Of a stretch of DNA of 64,000 nt, positions 51,093 through 63,100 are shown piece by piece; position 1 is the stretch's first letter; every line of letters starts with the position of its first letter. A program made the translations under genes and the position numbers. The notes below the pieces were generated by a model. It was given only the letters and a program-made list of their open reading frames with translations, ran no database searches and had not been told where the DNA came from. Source of the DNA: Rugamonas sp. A1-17 (GTDB lineage: Bacteria > Pseudomonadota > Gammaproteobacteria > Burkholderiales > Burkholderiaceae_D); contig JAJLPB010000005.1 of NCBI GenBank assembly GCA_025548565.1, positions 310,001 through 374,000 of the forward strand, written 5' to 3'.

Positions 51093-52436
51093 ATGACGCC
51101 CACCACCGCGCCGCCGGCGCCGACGCTCTGGCAAGCCTTCCGCTTCTGGCTCAAGCTGGGCTGCATCAGCTTTGGCGGGCCGGCCGGGCAGATCGCCATC
51201 ATGCACCAGGAGCTGGTCGAGCGCCGGCGCTGGATCTCCGAGCGCCGCTTCCTGCACGCGCTCAACTACTGCATGCTGCTGCCCGGCCCCGAGGCGCAAC
51301 AGCTGGCCACCTACATCGGCTGGCTGCTGCACCGCACGTGCGGCGGCATCATCGCCGGCGGCCTGTTCGTGCTGCCGTCGCTGCTGTTGCTGGTGCTGCT
51401 GTCGTGGCTGTACATGGCATTCGGAAATCAGCCGCTGGTGGCGGGGCTGTTCTATGGCATCAAGCCGGCCGTGACCGCGATCGTGCTGCAGGCCGCGCAC
51501 CGCATCGGCACGCGCGCCTTGCGCAACGGCTGGCTGTGGGGCATCGCCGGCGCCGCCTTCGTGGCGATCTTCGCGCTGCAACTGCCGTTCCCGCTGATCG
51601 TCGCCGGCGCCGCGCTGGCCGGCTATGCCGGTGGCCGCTTCCTGCCGCAGGCGTTCTCAGCTGGCGGCGGCCACGGCGCGGCGCAGGCCTCGTATGGCGC
51701 GGCCGTGATCGACGACGACACGGCGCCGCCGCCGCACGCGCAATTTCGCTGGAGCCGGCTGGCGCTGGTGGCCGGCTGCGGCGCGCTGCTGTGGCTGGCG
51801 CCGATGGCGCTGTTATTGGCCACGGTGGGCTGGCAGCACACTTACACGCAGATGGCGTGGTTCTTCACCAAGGCCGCCATGCTGACCTTCGGTGGTGCCT
51901 ACGCGGTGCTGCCCTATGTGTACCAGGGCGCGGTCGTGCAATACGGCTGGCTGAGCGCGCCGCAGATGATAGATGGCCTGGCCCTGGGCGAGACCACGCC
52001 CGGCCCGTTGATCATGGTGGTGGCGTTTGTCGGTTTCGTCGGTGGGTATGGACAGGCGCTGTTCGGCGCGGCGCTGTTGCCGCTGGCGGGCGGCGTGGCG
52101 GCGATGCTGGTGACGTGGTTCACCTTCCTGCCGTCGTTCGTGTTCATCCTGGCCGGCGGTCCGCTGGTCGAAGCCACGCGCGACGACATCAGCTTCACCG
52201 CGCCGCTGACCGGCATCACGGCGGCGGTGGTCGGCGTGATCCTGAACCTGGCGCTGTTCTTCGCCTACCACGTGCTGTGGCCGGCCGGCTTCGGCGGCGC
52301 GCCCGACTGGGCTGCGGCGGTGATCGGGGTGGGGGCGGCAGTGGCCTTGCTGCGCTACAAGCAAAAAGTGCCGCACGTGATCGCCGCGTGCGCGGTGGCG
52401 GGCTTGCTGCTCAAGCTGTTGCTGCCGGCGCTCTGA
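51093..52436 (+). CDS. chrA: Chromate transporter (CHR family, long form)
   Basis: 447 aa from the ATG at 51093. Two homologous halves, each with the CHR signature: FRFWLKLGCISFGGPAGQIA in the first and FFTKAAMLTFGGAYAVLPYV in the second, plus about ten membrane helices. Exports chromate, or possibly sulfate in other contexts. The longer frame from 50970 reads through attR and is not real. ACAGGA lies before the start. No chrB or regulatory gene is adjacent. Confidence 0.9.
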   Translation: MTPTTAPPAPTLWQAFRFWLKLGCISFGGPAGQIAIMHQELVERRRWISERRFLHALNYCMLLPGPEAQQLATYIGWLLHRTCGGIIAGGLFVLPSLLLLVLLSWLYMAFGNQPLVAGLFYGIKPAVTAIVLQAAHRIGTRALRNGWLWGIAGAAFVAIFALQLPFPLIVAGAALAGYAGGRFLPQAFSAGGGHGAAQASYGAAVIDDDTAPPPHAQFRWSRLALVAGCGALLWLAPMALLLATVGWQHTYTQMAWFFTKAAMLTFGGAYAVLPYVYQGAVVQYGWLSAPQMIDGLALGETTPGPLIMVVAFVGFVGGYGQALFGAALLPLAGGVAAMLVTWFTFLPSFVFILAGGPLVEATRDDISFTAPLTGITAAVVGVILNLALFFAYHVLWPAGFGGAPDWAAAVIGVGAAVALLRYKQKVPHVIAACAVAGLLLKLLLPAL

Positions 52437-52470
52437 TTGACGGGCGGCGCCGCTGGCGCTGGCCCGTCAA
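52437..52470. terminator. Hairpin between convergent chrA and small Cys-rich gene
   Basis: Perfect nine-bp stem TTGACGGGC/GCCCGTCAA enclosing a GC-rich loop, right at the chrA stop. No T-run, so it may serve as a weak terminator or an RNA end. Confidence 0.5.
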
Positions 52471-52477
52471 CACGGGC

Positions 52478-52657
52478 TTAGCCGCCGCAGGCGTCTTCGC
52501 AGGCAGTGAGTTCGGCGTCGCATTCCTCGGCCGACTGGCTGGAATTCATGCACGCCTTATATTCGACGACGCAGTAATGGATGCAGCTGGCCATGGCCGG
52601 GGCCGAAGCTGCGCCGATGCCGATTGCAAACAAAAACAGTTTCAGTTTCTTATTCAT
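52478..52657 (-). CDS. Small cysteine-rich exported protein
   Basis: 59 aa from the ATG at 52657. Signal peptide MNKKLKLFLFAIGIGAASAPAMA, then about 36 mature residues with six Cys (CIHYC, KAC, EEC, TAC, DAC) in a C-x3-C type pattern suggesting a helical hairpin with disulfides. RBS GGGGAGC on the minus strand. Followed by the chrA convergent hairpin. Function unknown; redox or metal binding is a guess. Confidence 0.7.
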   Translation of the reverse strand: MNKKLKLFLFAIGIGAASAPAMASCIHYCVVEYKACMNSSQSAEECDAELTACEDACGG

Positions 52658-52738
52658 ATTGCGCTCCCCAAGGTGGCTGGACGTGGGTGCTGCCTGCAAC
52701 CGTGCCGTCCGCATACACGGTCCCCGAATCGGATGCGG

Positions 52739-53146
52739 TCAGCCGCCGGCCGCCGGCTTTAGTTGTGCGAGCGCGGCCTCGATCACCGGCGCCTTGAAAC
52801 CGGTGATGCGGCGGTTGCCGATCAGGATCACCGGCACGGCGGTCTCGCCGAAGCTCTGGTAGTCGCGCTGGCCCTTGCCGGCGTGGCTGATGTCGATATC
52901 GGCGTAAGGGATGTGGTGTTCGTTCAGGTAGGCGCGTGTCTGGGCGCAATAGGGGCAGGTCTTGGTGCCATACACCACCACTCTGGTGGAAGCGTCGGGA
53001 TAGTAGGCCTGGTAGTTGCCTTCGACGTAGGCCGGCGTCAGCCACTGCGGCACTTTGGAGGCCACGCGGCCCACACCCAGGCCCAGCGCTAGAATGGCGG
53101 CATAGGCTAGGCCGGTTTTAATCTTCTTGACGTGTATGCTATTCAT
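52739..53146 (-). CDS. Membrane-anchored glutaredoxin
   Basis: 135 aa. An N-terminal transmembrane helix (about 11-30, with a GxGxG pattern) anchors a glutaredoxin domain (about 55-130): CPYC active site in YGTKTCPYCAQTRAYL, the cis-Pro region in VPVILIG and the GSH-site GFKAPVIEAAL. Located in the periplasm or facing the cytoplasm depending on the topology; the basic N-terminus favours the domain in the periplasm. It sits beside the Cys-rich exported protein in the same direction, so a shared thiol-disulfide role is possible. Confidence 0.85.
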   Translation of the reverse strand: MNSIHVKKIKTGLAYAAILALGLGVGRVASKVPQWLTPAYVEGNYQAYYPDASTRVVVYGTKTCPYCAQTRAYLNEHHIPYADIDISHAGKGQRDYQSFGETAVPVILIGNRRITGFKAPVIEAALAQLKPAAGG

Positions 53147-53310
53147 GCGACCCTTGGTAAGAGGTGAACGGCGGTGCAGGTGAGTGCCTGATAGGCACTA
53201 TTACCTTAACGAATAGGATTATGCATTCTTCAACTTTGTCGATTCTATTGAATTATCACGCGGCGGCTCGGATGTAGGGGTTCTGCAACACTTGCTGAAG
53301 AGTAGGGACG

Positions 53311-53338
53311 AAAAAAAACCCCGCAGGGCGAGGTTTTT
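53311..53338 (-). terminator. Terminator of the cold-shock gene
   Basis: AACC-C-CGC/GCG-A-GGTT stem with one internal mismatch; the minus strand continues into a T-run (A8 on +). Confidence 0.85.
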
Positions 53339-53358
53339 CACATCGGTTGCTTAAAGAA

Positions 53359-53562
53359 TTAAGCGGACTGGATGTTGGAAGCTTGCTTGCCTTTAGGGCC
53401 TTGCGTGACTTCGAATTGAACTTTTTGACCTTCTTTGAGGGTCTTGAAACCGTTCATGTTGATTGCGGAGAAGTGAGCGAACAAATCCTCGCCGCCGTCA
53501 TCTGGAGTGATGAAGCCAAAACCTTTGGAATCATTGAACCACTTAACTGTACCTGTTGCCAT
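53359..53562 (-). CDS. CspA-family cold-shock protein
   Basis: 67 aa from the ATG at 53562 ([18 protein letters not shown]); the in-frame ATG at 53577 adds five residues. The RNP1 (KGFGFI) and RNP2 (LFAHF) motifs and the C-terminal [18 protein letters not shown] end mark a CspA-type RNA chaperone. It binds single-stranded RNA and DNA. Its upstream region is long, as usual for genes with a regulated leader. Confidence 0.96.
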   Translation of the reverse strand: MATGTVKWFNDSKGFGFITPDDGGEDLFAHFSAINMNGFKTLKEGQKVQFEVTQGPKGKQASNIQSA

Positions 53563-53886
53563 AAAAAGAACTTTCAAAATTAAAACGGATCACACGAGCC
53601 ATAAAAGCAAGAAGCTTCTTGCCCCCTCCTCACGCCTCACTTCTTATCACCTTGTACATTTCTGCACGCAGTCGATAACGCATTGTTAGCGGACCAAATT
53701 CTAAAGTCAAGCAGATTTGTATGCATTTTGCTACTTTTACCCCAATTGGTGAAAAAGCAACTCTTGATTTTGACTAATGGGTCGCCATCTGCGTCAAGTT
53801 CAGAAAACGCGTAAGATGGAAAACAATTGGATGGGCAGTGTGAAATGCCCATTGCATCAACCCCGAAAGCATTAGAATATAAGCGT
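53563..53886. other. Intergenic region between divergent cold-shock and clpS genes
   Basis: 324 bases with no gene. It should hold the leader and promoter of the cold-shock gene and the promoter of clpS. TTGCAT at 53852 with TAGAAT 15 bases later is a possible but closely spaced sigma-70 promoter for clpS. Confidence 0.45.
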
Positions 53887-54185
53887 ATGGCAACCAAGCA
53901 TGACACCGAAACCCTCTTGGAGCGGCAAGCGCTGAAGCCGCCACCTCTGTACCAGGTGGCGTTGCTCAATGATGACTACACCCCGATGGAATTCGTGGTG
54001 GCCATCATCCAGGAGTATTTCAATAAAGACCGTGAAACGGCCACGCAGATAATGCTCAGTGTTCATCGCTACGGCAAAGGAGTGTGCGGCGTGTTCTCAA
54101 AAGATATAGCCTGTACCAAAGTGGAGTTCGTTTTAACGCATGCACGCAAGGCGGGGCATCCCCTGCAATGTGTGATGGAGGAAGT

Positions 54186-54189
<4 letters not shown>
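53887..54189 (+). CDS. clpS: ATP-dependent Clp protease adaptor ClpS
   Basis: 100 aa from the ATG at 53887 (MATKHDTE). N-degron-binding core: [34 protein letters not shown] and [12 protein letters not shown]. Delivers proteins with bulky N-terminal residues to ClpAP. The stop overlaps clpA as ATGA. Confidence 0.96.
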
Positions 54190-56492
<2,303 letters not shown>

Positions 56493-56510
56493 GCCGCCCA
56501 GGCTCGACAA

Positions 56511-56544
56511 AAAACCCGCCCACGCAAGTGGCGCGGGTTTTTTT
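56511..56544 (+). terminator. clpA terminator
   Basis: AACCCGC stem with GCGGGTT around an internal CCACGCAAGTGG-type hairpin, then T8. Confidence 0.9.
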
Positions 56545-56552
56545 ATACCCCG

Positions 56553-56602
56553 CCCCCCAAGCGGGGTCAGACCCCGTACGGGGTCTGACCCCGCTTGGGG
56601 GG
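56553..56602. repeat. 50-base perfect palindrome (24-bp arms, TA centre)
   Basis: Arms CCCCCCAAGCGGGGTC... (56553-56576) and the exact reverse complement (56579-56602), built on the GGGGTCAGACCCC unit found in many proteobacterial genomes. Probably a REP-type element, lying between clpA and the tricorn gene. Confidence 0.8.
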
Positions 56603-56708
56603 CACGTGCCATATCGCTTAAAGCATACGGGGTGAAATAAACGTTATTCCTTTTGCACAAAGCTGTGCCAGAATTGTCGTTCCATTTGACAAACATTGAA
56701 ACTGTCCC

Positions 56709-59700
56709 ATGACCCTGTCCCGCCCACTCTCCCTGATGTTGATGTCCGCCGGCCTGCTGTCCGGCACCGCCTGTGCCGCTGACGCCTATTACCGCTATCC
56801 CGCCATCCGTGGCGACGCCGTGGTCTTCACCGCCGAGGGCGACCTGTGGAAGACCGGCCTGCACGGCGGCGCAGCGCAGCGCCTGACCACCCACCCGGCG
56901 GCCGAAACCAACGCCGCCATCTCGCACGACGGCAAATGGATCGCCTTCTCGGCCTCCTACGAAGGCGGGCAGGAAGCCTACGTCATGCCGCTGGAAGGCG
57001 GCCTGCCCAAGCGCATCACCTTTGAAAACAGCGCGGTGAGTGTATTGGGCTGGACCGCGCAGGGCGAGGTACTGGTGACCACGCTCGACACCAAGGGGCC
57101 GTCGCGCAACAACGTCATCGCGGCGGTCAAGCCGGGCGACCTGCAGCGCCGCGTGTTCCCCGTGGCCGACGCCAACGACGCCGTGCTCGACGACGCCGGC
57201 AAGACGTTGTACTTCACGCGCAACGGCCTGGCTCTGACCAACGACAACGTGAAGAACTACCGTGGCGGCGCCCACGCGCGGCTGTGGCGCTACGACCTGG
57301 CCGGCGGCGCGGAAGCTGTGCCGCTGCTGGCCTCCGACGCCGGCAACAACAAGCGGCCCATGTGGTGGCAGGGGCGCTTGTATTTCATCAGCGACCGTGG
57401 CGGCTCCGACAACCTGTGGTCGATGGCGCCCGACGGCAGCGACCCGCGCCAACTGACCAATCACACCGGCTGGGACGTGCGCAACGCCGCGCTGGGCGAC
57501 GGCCGTATCGCCTACCAGCTGGGCGCCGACCTGCACGTGCTGGACCTGGCCGCGGCGAAGGACGAGCAGTTGGCCATCAACCTGGTCTCGGATTTCGACC
57601 AGCAGCGCGCCCGCCAGATCCGCTCGCCGCTGGACAACCTGACCAACGTCCAAATCTCCGGCAAGGACGAACGCCTGGTGCTGACCGCACGCGGGCGCGT
57701 TAGCGTGGCCGGCACCGGCTCACGGCGCCGGGTCGAAATCGCCGTGCCGCCTGGCGCGCGGGCCCGCGAGGCGGTCTTCAGCCACGACGACAAATGGGTC
57801 TACGCCATCGTCGACAGCACCGGCGAAAACGAAATCTGGAAATTCGCCGCCGACGGTTCCGGCAAGGGCGAGCAGCTGACCAAGGACGGCAACAATCACC
57901 GCTGGCAGCTGTATCCGTCGCCGGACGGCCGCTGGCTGGCCCACACCGACAAGAAAGGCCGCCTGTGGATGCTGGACCTGGCGACCAAGACCAACACCGT
58001 CATCGACGACGGCAGCAAGGACGGCTCCGACCGGCACGGCGATGTGCTGTGGGCCGGCGACAGCAAGAACCTGGCGCTGGTGCGCGTCGCCAGCACCGAG
58101 CAGCGCAACCAGATCGGTCTGTACAACCTCGAATCGAAGCAGTTGGCCTTCGTCACCGGCGACCGTTACAACTCGGTCTCGCCGGCGTTTTCGCCGGACG
58201 GCAAATGGCTGTACTTCCTCTCGGCCCGCAACTTCCAGCTGGCGAACGGATCGCCTTGGGGCGACCGCAACATGGGACCGGTGTTCGACAAGCGCACCGG
58301 CGTGTACGCGCTGGCGCTCCAGCCGGGCAACCGCTTCCCCTTCAAGCCGGACGATGAACTGAACAAGCCGGGCGACAAGCCGGCCGAGGGCGCGGCGGAA
58401 AAGGCCGTCGAGCAGGCCGCCGAGAAGGCGGTGGAAAAAGCCGTGGCCAAGGCCGTGCCGGAAAAGAAAACCGGCAAGGCACTGCCGGCCATCGTCTACG
58501 CGGGACTGGCGGACCGGCTGTACGAAGTGCCGCTGGCCGCGGGTAACTACCGCGACCTGGAGCTCGACGAGAAGCGCCTGTACTTCCTCGACGCCGATGG
58601 CAACGACGGCAAGGCCAACCTGAAAACGCTGGCGATCGCCGCCAACGGTCCGCAGCCCGAGGTCTTCGTCAGCGGCGTGCGCGAATACGATCTTGCCTTC
58701 GACAAGAAGCACCTGTACTACCGCACCTTCGCCGCCAGCGGTCCAGGCGATATGCTGGTGGTGGAGGCGGGCGCCAAGGCCCCGGCCGATGTCTCCAAGG
58801 CCAAGGTCAAGGTGGACGACTGGACCTTCACCTCCAACCCGCGCCTGGAGTGGACGCAGATGTTCAACGATGCCTGGCGCATGCACCGCGACTTCCTGTA
58901 CGACGCCAAGATGCGCGGCGTGAACTGGACCGGCGTGCGCGCCAAGTACGCGCCGCTGGTCGAGCGCGTGACCGACCGCGCGGAACTGAACGACGTGCTG
59001 GGTATGATGATCAGCGAAGTGGGCGCGCTGCACTCGCAGATCGCGCCCGGCGACTTGCGCCGTCCCGCACCGGAAGGCGCGCCGGCCGGCCTGGGCGCGC
59101 TGCTCACGCGCAGCGCCGACGGTTACCGCGTCGACCATATCTACCGCAGCGAACCGGAGCTGCCGTCCGAACGCGGCCCGCTGCTGCAGCCGGACGTGGA
59201 CGTGAAGGAGGGCGACGTCATCACCGCCGTCAACGGCAAGCCGGTGCTGGAAGCGCGCGACATCGCGGATCTGCTGCTGAACCAGGCCGACAAGCAGATG
59301 CTGCTGCAGGTGAAGCGCAAGGAAGGTGGCACGCGTTCGGTCATCGTCACGCCGGTCAATATGGGCAAGCAGGCCAGCCTGCGCTACAGCGACTGGGAAC
59401 AGAGCCGCGCGCGCCAGGTGGACGCCGCGTCCAAGGGCCGCATCGGCTACCTGCACCTGCGCGCCATGGGCCCGCGCGACATCGCCTCTTTCGCGCGTGA
59501 CTTCTACGCCAACGTCAACCGCGAAGGCCTGATCATCGACGTCCGCCGCAACAACGGCGGCAATATCGACAGCTGGGTGATCGAGAAGCTGCTGCGCAAA
59601 GCCTGGGCCTTCTGGTCGTCGCCGGGCGCGCTGCCTGCGCCGAACATGCAGAACACTTTCCGTGGCCACCTGGTGGTGCTGGTCGACGAATACACCTATT

Positions 59701-60041
59701 CGGACGGCGAGACCTTCGCGGCCGGCATCAAGGCGCTGGGACTGGCGCCGCTGGTGGGCAAGCGCACGGCGGGCGCCGGCGTTTGGCTCAGCGATAACAA
59801 CCGCCTGAGCGACAACGGCATGGCGCGCGTCGCCGAGAACGGCCAGTTCAACACCGCCGATGGCCAGTGGCTGATCGAAGGCGTGGGCGTGTCGCCGGAC
59901 GTGGAAGTGGACAACCTGCCGCACGCCACGTATCAAGGCCAGGACCGCCAGCTGGAGGTGGCGCTGGAGCTGCTGGACAAGAAGCTGAAGGAGCAACCGG
60001 TCAAGCCCTATCAGCCGCAAGCCATCCCCGCGCTTAAATAA
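56709..60041 (+). CDS. Tricorn-type S41 peptidase (first of two tandem copies)
   Basis: 1110 aa. Signal peptide ends near ACAAD. N-terminal half: beta-propeller repeats of the PD40/TolB kind (GDLWKTGLHGGAAQRLT, FTRNGLALTNDNVKN and others). A Glu/Lys/Ala-rich linker (about 555-590, AEKAVEKAVAKAV) leads to PDZ and tail-specific protease domains: IDVRRNNGGNIDSW, and Ser998 in EYTYSDGETFAAG. Breaks down peptides to short products in the periplasm. Also resembles exported prolyl-type tricorn proteases of Xanthomonadales and relatives. Confidence 0.9.
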   Translation: MTLSRPLSLMLMSAGLLSGTACAADAYYRYPAIRGDAVVFTAEGDLWKTGLHGGAAQRLTTHPAAETNAAISHDGKWIAFSASYEGGQEAYVMPLEGGLPKRITFENSAVSVLGWTAQGEVLVTTLDTKGPSRNNVIAAVKPGDLQRRVFPVADANDAVLDDAGKTLYFTRNGLALTNDNVKNYRGGAHARLWRYDLAGGAEAVPLLASDAGNNKRPMWWQGRLYFISDRGGSDNLWSMAPDGSDPRQLTNHTGWDVRNAALGDGRIAYQLGADLHVLDLAAAKDEQLAINLVSDFDQQRARQIRSPLDNLTNVQISGKDERLVLTARGRVSVAGTGSRRRVEIAVPPGARAREAVFSHDDKWVYAIVDSTGENEIWKFAADGSGKGEQLTKDGNNHRWQLYPSPDGRWLAHTDKKGRLWMLDLATKTNTVIDDGSKDGSDRHGDVLWAGDSKNLALVRVASTEQRNQIGLYNLESKQLAFVTGDRYNSVSPAFSPDGKWLYFLSARNFQLANGSPWGDRNMGPVFDKRTGVYALALQPGNRFPFKPDDELNKPGDKPAEGAAEKAVEQAAEKAVEKAVAKAVPEKKTGKALPAIVYAGLADRLYEVPLAAGNYRDLELDEKRLYFLDADGNDGKANLKTLAIAANGPQPEVFVSGVREYDLAFDKKHLYYRTFAASGPGDMLVVEAGAKAPADVSKAKVKVDDWTFTSNPRLEWTQMFNDAWRMHRDFLYDAKMRGVNWTGVRAKYAPLVERVTDRAELNDVLGMMISEVGALHSQIAPGDLRRPAPEGAPAGLGALLTRSADGYRVDHIYRSEPELPSERGPLLQPDVDVKEGDVITAVNGKPVLEARDIADLLLNQADKQMLLQVKRKEGGTRSVIVTPVNMGKQASLRYSDWEQSRARQVDAASKGRIGYLHLRAMGPRDIASFARDFYANVNREGLIIDVRRNNGGNIDSWVIEKLLRKAWAFWSSPGALPAPNMQNTFRGHLVVLVDEYTYSDGETFAAGIKALGLAPLVGKRTAGAGVWLSDNNRLSDNGMARVAENGQFNTADGQWLIEGVGVSPDVEVDNLPHATYQGQDRQLEVALELLDKKLKEQPVKPYQPQAIPALK

Positions 60042-60046
60042 CCCCG

Positions 60047-60124
60047 GTCATTCCCGCGCACGCGGGAATCCATGCTGAGTCAATGAACACGCTGCCTATG
60101 GATTCCCGCCTGCGCGGGAATGAC
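60047..60124. repeat. REP-like doublet (inverted 27-mers)
   Basis: 60047-60073 (GTCATTCCCGCGCACGCGGG and so on) and 60098-60124 are reverse complements with one mismatch, each containing a smaller TCCCGC/GCGGGA palindrome, in the gap between the two tricorn genes. Typical of BIME/REP elements. Confidence 0.85.
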
Positions 60125-60143
60125 GGGCGGCTGAGGAGACGAA

Positions 60144-63100
60144 ATGAAGCACATAATATCCGTAGCCGCCGCGCTGCTGACGATGAGCCACGGCGCGCTG
60201 GCGCTGCCCAGCACCAGCGACACGCGGATGCTGACCGAGCCCGCGCTGTCGGCGCAGCACCTGGCCTTCATCTACGCGGGCGATGTCTGGCTGGCGAACC
60301 GCGACGGCTCGTCACCGCGCCGTCTGACCTCCGATCCGGGCGAGAAATCCAACCCGGTGTTTTCGCCCGACGGCAAATCGATCGCCTACAGCGCGCAGGT
60401 GGACGGCAATATCGACGTCTACCTGTTGCCGGTCGAAGGCGGTGTGCCTAAACGCCTGACCTACCATCCCGGCGCGGACGTGGTGCAAAGCTTCACGCCG
60501 GACGGCAAGGCGGTGATGTTCACGTCACCGCGCGCGGCGTTCAACAACCGCTATCGCAAGCTGTTCACGGTGCCGGTGGCCGGCGGCGTGGAGACCGAAC
60601 TGGAAGTGCCGAACGCCGCCCGCGCCGGCTGGTCGCCGGACGGCAAGCAGATCGTCTATAACCCTTTCTCGCCGGCCTTCATGCAGTGGAAGCACTATCG
60701 CGGCGGCACCAACTCGATCCTGTGGCTGTTCAACCGCGCGGACAAATCGGTGCAGCAGATCCCGCAGCCGGCCACGCATTCGAACGACGTCGATCCGGTC
60801 TGGATCGGCGACACCGTCTACTTCCGCTCCGACCGCGACGGCGAATTCAATCTGTACGCTTACGACACCAAGACCAAGGCCGTGCGCGCACTGACGCGGC
60901 ATACCGACTTCCCGGTGCTGAACATCGCCGCCGGCGGTGGCGGCATCGTCTACGAGCAGGCGGGCTACCTGCACGCGCTGGACCCTGCCAGCGGGCAGTC
61001 GCACAAACTCACCATCGGCGTGAACAGCGATCTGGGCGCCTCACGCCCGCGCTGGGTCAGCGGCGCCAAGTACATCCGCAACGCGTCGATCTCGCCGTCC
61101 GGCGCGCGCGTGGCGTACGAGTTCCGTGGCGAGATCGTCACCATCCCCGCGGATAAAGGCGATGTTCGCAACCTGACGCATACGCCAGCCGCACATGAAC
61201 GCTCGCCGGCATGGTCGCCGGACGGCCGCTCCGTCGCCTACTTCTCGGACGAATCGGGCGAGTACGCGCTGCACATCCGCGCGCAGGACGGCAAGGGTGA
61301 GGCGCGCAAGTTCAAGCTCACCGGCGCAGGCTTCTACGACAACGCGGTCTGGTCGCCGGACAGCAAAAAGATCGCCTATACCGATAACGCCTGGACGCTC
61401 TACGTGATGGACGTCGCCACCGGCGCGATCAAGAAGATCGCCAGCGAACCGCTATACGGCGTGAACAAAACGCTGCGCGCGGCATGGGCGCCGGATTCGC
61501 GCTGGATCGCCTACGCGCTCAACTCGATGACCTACACCCGCAGCGCCTACATCTACTCGCTGGAGCAGAACAAATCGTGGCCGGTGACGGATGGCTTGTC
61601 GGATGTCGTCGATCCGGTGTTCGACAAGAGCGGCAAGTACCTGTACTTCTTCGCCTCGACCAACGCGGGGCCCAGCAACAACTGGTTCTCCCAGCAGAAC
61701 GAAGACAACCGCGTCACGCGCACGATCTGGATGGCCGTGCTGCGGCGCGATCTGCCGTCGCCGCTGATCAAGGAGAGCGACGAAGAGAAGAGCGCAGCGC
61801 CGCCAGCGCCGGCGGCCGCGAAGGAAGCGGCCAAGCCGGAAGCACCCAAGGTCGACCCCAAGACTGGCCGCGACGATCCGAAAGTGACTGTCGCACCGGT
61901 GGCACCGATCTCGATCGATTTCGACGGCATCGAAACCCGCATCGTCGACCTGCCGGTGCCGGCCGCCGCGTTGTCCGAACTGGGGACGGGCGAAGCAGGG
62001 CAGATCTTCTTCCTGCGCGAGAACGACGGCAAGAAAGCCATCCAGCGCTTCGACCTGAAGGACCGCAAGGCCGAAACGCTGCTGGCCGAAGCCGACGATT
62101 TCGAAGTCTCCGCCGATGGCAAGAAGATCCTGTACCGCCTGAAGGAAGCCTGGGCCATGGGCAGCGCCACCGCCAAGACACTGACGCCGGGCGAGGGCAA
62201 GATCAAGGTCGAAGCGATCGAGGTCCACGCCGAACCGCGCGCCGAATGGACGCAGATCTACAACGAAGCCTGGCGCATCAACCGCGACTTCTTCTACGAC
62301 CCCGGCATGCACGGCGCCGACTGGAACAAGATGCGCGCCAAATACGCGCAGTTCCTGCCCGAGCTGTCCAGCCGTGGCGACCTGAATCGCGTGATCCAGT
62401 GGCTGTGCAGCGAGATCGGCGTCGGCCACCATCGCGGTGGCGGCGGCGATTTCTTCAACGACGCCAAGCCGGTGCCGGGCGGCCTGCTGGGCGCGGACTA
62501 TGAAGTCAGCGACGGCCACTATCGCTTCAAGAAAGTCTACGGTGGCTTGAACTGGAACCCGGCGCTGCGCGCGCCGCTGACCGAGCCTGGCCTGAACGTC
62601 AAGGCCGGCGAATACCTGCTGGCGGTGGAAGGGCGTCCGCTGCTGGCGCCGACGAATCTGTACAGCGCCTTTGAAAACACCGCCAACAAGGCCATCGACA
62701 TTACCGTCGGCCCGAACGCGGACGGCAGCAAGTCGCGCACCATCACCGTGGTGCCGGTGGCGACCGAGGACGCATTGCGCAACCGCGATTGGATCGAAGG
62801 GAATATCCGCAAGGTGAACGCGGCGACCGGCGGCAAGGTCGCGTATGTGTATGTGCCCAACACCGCAACGTTGGGCCACACTTATTTCAAGCGCTACTTC
62901 TTCCCGCAGGCCGACAAGGACGCCGTCATCATCGACGAGCGCTTCAATGGCGGCGGCAGCGTGGCGGACTACTACCTGGAGATTTTGCAGAAGAAGGAGA
63001 TCGCCTGGTGGACCATGCGCTACGGTGCCGACATGAAGACCCCATCGGCCTCGATCCAGGGCCCGCGCGCGATGCTGATCGACGAGACGGCGGGTTCGGG

